From a bacterium UBA2214 (GTDB taxonomy: Bacteria; Zhuqueibacterota; Zhuqueibacteria; Residuimicrobiales; Residuimicrobiaceae), in the NCBI GenBank assembly GCA_002327255.1, contig DCUM01000252.1:1-6638 (forward strand): DNA of 6,638 nt, read 5' to 3'. Every line of letters starts with the position of its first letter. Within the stretch, counting starts at the first letter, position 1. The notes under the pieces were generated by a model. That model was not told where the DNA came from. It made no database searches and saw nothing but the letters and a program-made list of their open reading frames with translations. This document shows, one piece after another, positions 5,387 through 6,638 of the stretch. The position numbers were made by a program, and so were the translations under genes.

Positions 5387-6496
5387 TCACTGATTGACGG
5401 GGGGAAGAGCGGACAGCAGTTCCTCCCCGGCGATATCGCTCCAGGCATAATAGTGAAACGTCCTGTCCGTCGACATGGCGACGAAGAGTCCGTGCGCAAA
5501 GGTCTCGTTCACAGCGATCGAGGTCACTTCACAGCCATCGCTCTCCAGAGTCGAGGCGCGAAAGACCTTGACCAGGGTATGCTGATGCGGATTCCCGGGC
5601 TCCCCCTCCCGTTTGAAGACATGGAACTCGTCGGCCTGCTGATCGGAGACAAGGATATAGCCTTTGCCATCTTGCAGCGTGTAGATGCATATTCCTTCGT
5701 GATCCAGCGCGAATCCTTCGCGAGCGAAAAGCGCCAATTCGGCAGCGGCATCCGGGTGGTCCGGATCGGCGTGGTACTTGCGCACACCGTACTGTTCGTC
5801 GGAATAATAGACATAGCCCAACTCGTCGTCCACGGCAATGGCTTCGATCTCCTTCTTGCCGCTGTAACGTCCGAATTCGCGCACCTTGGTCGCCTTGACC
5901 GCGCCGGCACCGTCGTCCTCGAGCAGGTACTGCCAGAGGTAGCTGCCGTCGCCTGGACCGTCTTTGCGGCCGACAATGGCATAGATGTTTCCATCAGCGG
6001 GCCGTTTATAAAGTGAAATGCCCATGGGATCGCGCAGGGTTTCCCCCGTAAACACCTCGATGCCGCCGTTGTCGATGGCTTGCAGGTCGGGCAGGCTGAA
6101 AACGCGTATTTTATGGACCAGGCGTTCCGTGGTGACGGCGATGTCCACGGCCTCACCGTTGAGCACGAGTCCGTATTCCACATCGACATTGTTGGGCCGC
6201 TGCAGCGGCCGCACGGTTTTTTCGGGGATGATTTTCCCCTGGAGATCGAAGACATAGAGTCCGCCGTCGGCTTCCTTGTCGGTGCCGATAACCAGGCTCT
6301 GGCCCGGATCGGTGGGATGGATCCAGATGGCCGGATCATCGGCGTCGAATTGCACCGGTTCGGTGACGATGCGCGGCTGGATCGGCGTGAGAGCGGGATC
6401 ATGGTAATTTTTTTCACAGAAAATAAAAAGAGCACCCGCCAAAGAAATCAGACAGAGAGCGGTTATGAAAGAGCGTTTCCTGGATTCATCGCGCAT
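5387..6496 (-). CDS. Beta-propeller phytase (3-phytase), exported, possible lipoprotein
   Basis: This 369-residue enzyme is a calcium-dependent beta-propeller phytase, removing phosphate from myo-inositol hexakisphosphate (phytate). Motifs align in order with Bacillus PhyC along the whole chain: DADDPAIWIHP (51-61), GTDKEADGGLYVFDLQGK (71-88, Lys74), NNVDVEYG (102-109), MGISLY (158-163), EIEAIAVDDELGYVYYSDE (216-234), DHEGICIY (265-272), GKGYILVSDQ (277-286), ESDGCEVTSI (318-327) and HGLFVAMS (335-342). The acidic residues that bind calcium and phosphate in the family (Asp51, Asp53, Asp54, Glu218, Asp265, Glu267) are present. The length is close to the 383 residues of PhyC. The N-terminus has Arg/Lys at 6-8, a hydrophobic run 9-26 and Cys27 followed by Glu-Lys, so it is exported and perhaps lipid-anchored, although Phe at -1 is not a standard lipobox. 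The start is fixed by AAAGGAG (6509-6503), six bases upstream. The receptor gene follows in the same direction, forming a likely phytate-use unit. No phosphate-starvation (Pho) box could be recognised. Confidence 0.95.
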   Translation of the reverse strand: MRDESRKRSFITALCLISLAGALFIFCEKNYHDPALTPIQPRIVTEPVQFDADDPAIWIHPTDPGQSLVIGTDKEADGGLYVFDLQGKIIPEKTVRPLQRPNNVDVEYGLVLNGEAVDIAVTTERLVHKIRVFSLPDLQAIDNGGIEVFTGETLRDPMGISLYKRPADGNIYAIVGRKDGPGDGSYLWQYLLEDDGAGAVKATKVREFGRYSGKKEIEAIAVDDELGYVYYSDEQYGVRKYHADPDHPDAAAELALFAREGFALDHEGICIYTLQDGKGYILVSDQQADEFHVFKREGEPGNPHQHTLVKVFRASTLESDGCEVTSIAVNETFAHGLFVAMSTDRTFHYYAWSDIAGEELLSALPPVNQ

Positions 6497-6518
6497 CTTG
6501 TTCTCCTTTCACGCTTTG

Positions 6519-6547
6519 ATTGTATTAATTTATTGGCATTTGTGCAA
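6519..6547 (-). promoter_or_regulatory. Sigma70-like promoter of the phytase gene
   Basis: On the minus strand TTGCAC (6547-6542) is followed by exactly 17 bases and TACAAT (6524-6519), the latter matching five of six consensus bases. The spacer and surroundings are AT-rich in a GC-rich region. Transcription would start near 6512, giving a leader of about 16 bases that contains the Shine-Dalgarno site. Confidence 0.6.
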
Positions 6548-6567
6548 CAGATATTTGCGGTTTCAAT

Positions 6568-6595
6568 AAAAAAAAGAATGGCGCGGCTCAGCGCC
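6568..6595 (-). terminator. Weak intrinsic terminator of an off-window upstream gene
   Basis: On the minus strand GGCGC (6595-6591) pairs with GCGCC (6584-6580) around a six-base loop, and after ATTC come eight T (6575-6568). The stem is short, but the surrounding DNA (6580-6610) is very GC-rich and may form alternative, longer pairings. It would end a minus-strand transcript entering from the right of the window, just before the phytase promoter. The remaining bases to 6638 show no recognisable coding start or end. Confidence 0.4.
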
Positions 6596-6638
6596 GGCGC
6601 GGCGCGCGCATCATTTTTCTGGCCGGCTCGAGCGGGAA

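Noticed and set aside
4970..6016. A 348-codon plus-strand frame crossing the receptor start, the gap and most of the phytase
   Set aside because: It is antisense to two well-supported genes and is a product of GC-rich codon use.
6525..6560. A Pho box before the phytase promoter
   Set aside because: The CTGTTGCAC stretch matches the Pho box consensus only in part, with no good second half-site at the 11-base spacing.

Overview
The window carries three complete genes, all on the minus strand. In transcription order they are a beta-propeller phytase (6496 to 5387), a TonB-dependent outer-membrane receptor (5079 to 2272) and a Tat-exported amidohydrolase of the N-acyl-D-amino-acid deacylase family (1733 to 60). 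The first 38 bases may hold the start of a fourth minus-strand gene. No RNA gene, CRISPR array, insertion sequence or phage gene was recognised.

The host is a Gram-negative (diderm) bacterium, because it has an outer-membrane TonB receptor and probable lipoproteins. The receptor joins an N-terminal carboxypeptidase-D-regulatory-like domain, common in the Bacteroidota/FCB group, to a plug resembling the Xanthomonas/Caulobacter receptor type. Clear Shine-Dalgarno sites (AAGGAGG, AAAGGAG) and the fairly high G+C argue against a typical Bacteroidota genome. A less studied FCB-type lineage (Calditrichota, KSB1 or similar) is a reasonable guess, but the window cannot settle this.

Layout from right to left on the minus strand: a weak terminator-like hairpin with an A8/T8 tract at 6568-6595, probably closing an off-window gene; a good sigma70-like promoter at 6519-6547; the phytase; a 307-bp gap with hairpins but no convincing terminator; the receptor with its own strong Shine-Dalgarno site; and a textbook intrinsic terminator at 2174-2212. 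The intergenic stretch that follows contains a perfect 26-bp direct repeat, an intrinsic terminator facing the opposite way, and a four-fold AACCG array over a possible promoter. The amidohydrolase comes last.

The phytase and receptor look like a functional pair. The secreted or lipid-anchored phytase would release phosphate and lower inositol phosphates from calcium-phytate outside the cell, and the receptor could import a product or a metal-phytate complex. The amidohydrolase is separated from them by a terminator and is probably an independent unit acting on N-acylated D-amino acids in the periplasm. The least explained part of the window is the 1734-2173 intergenic region.
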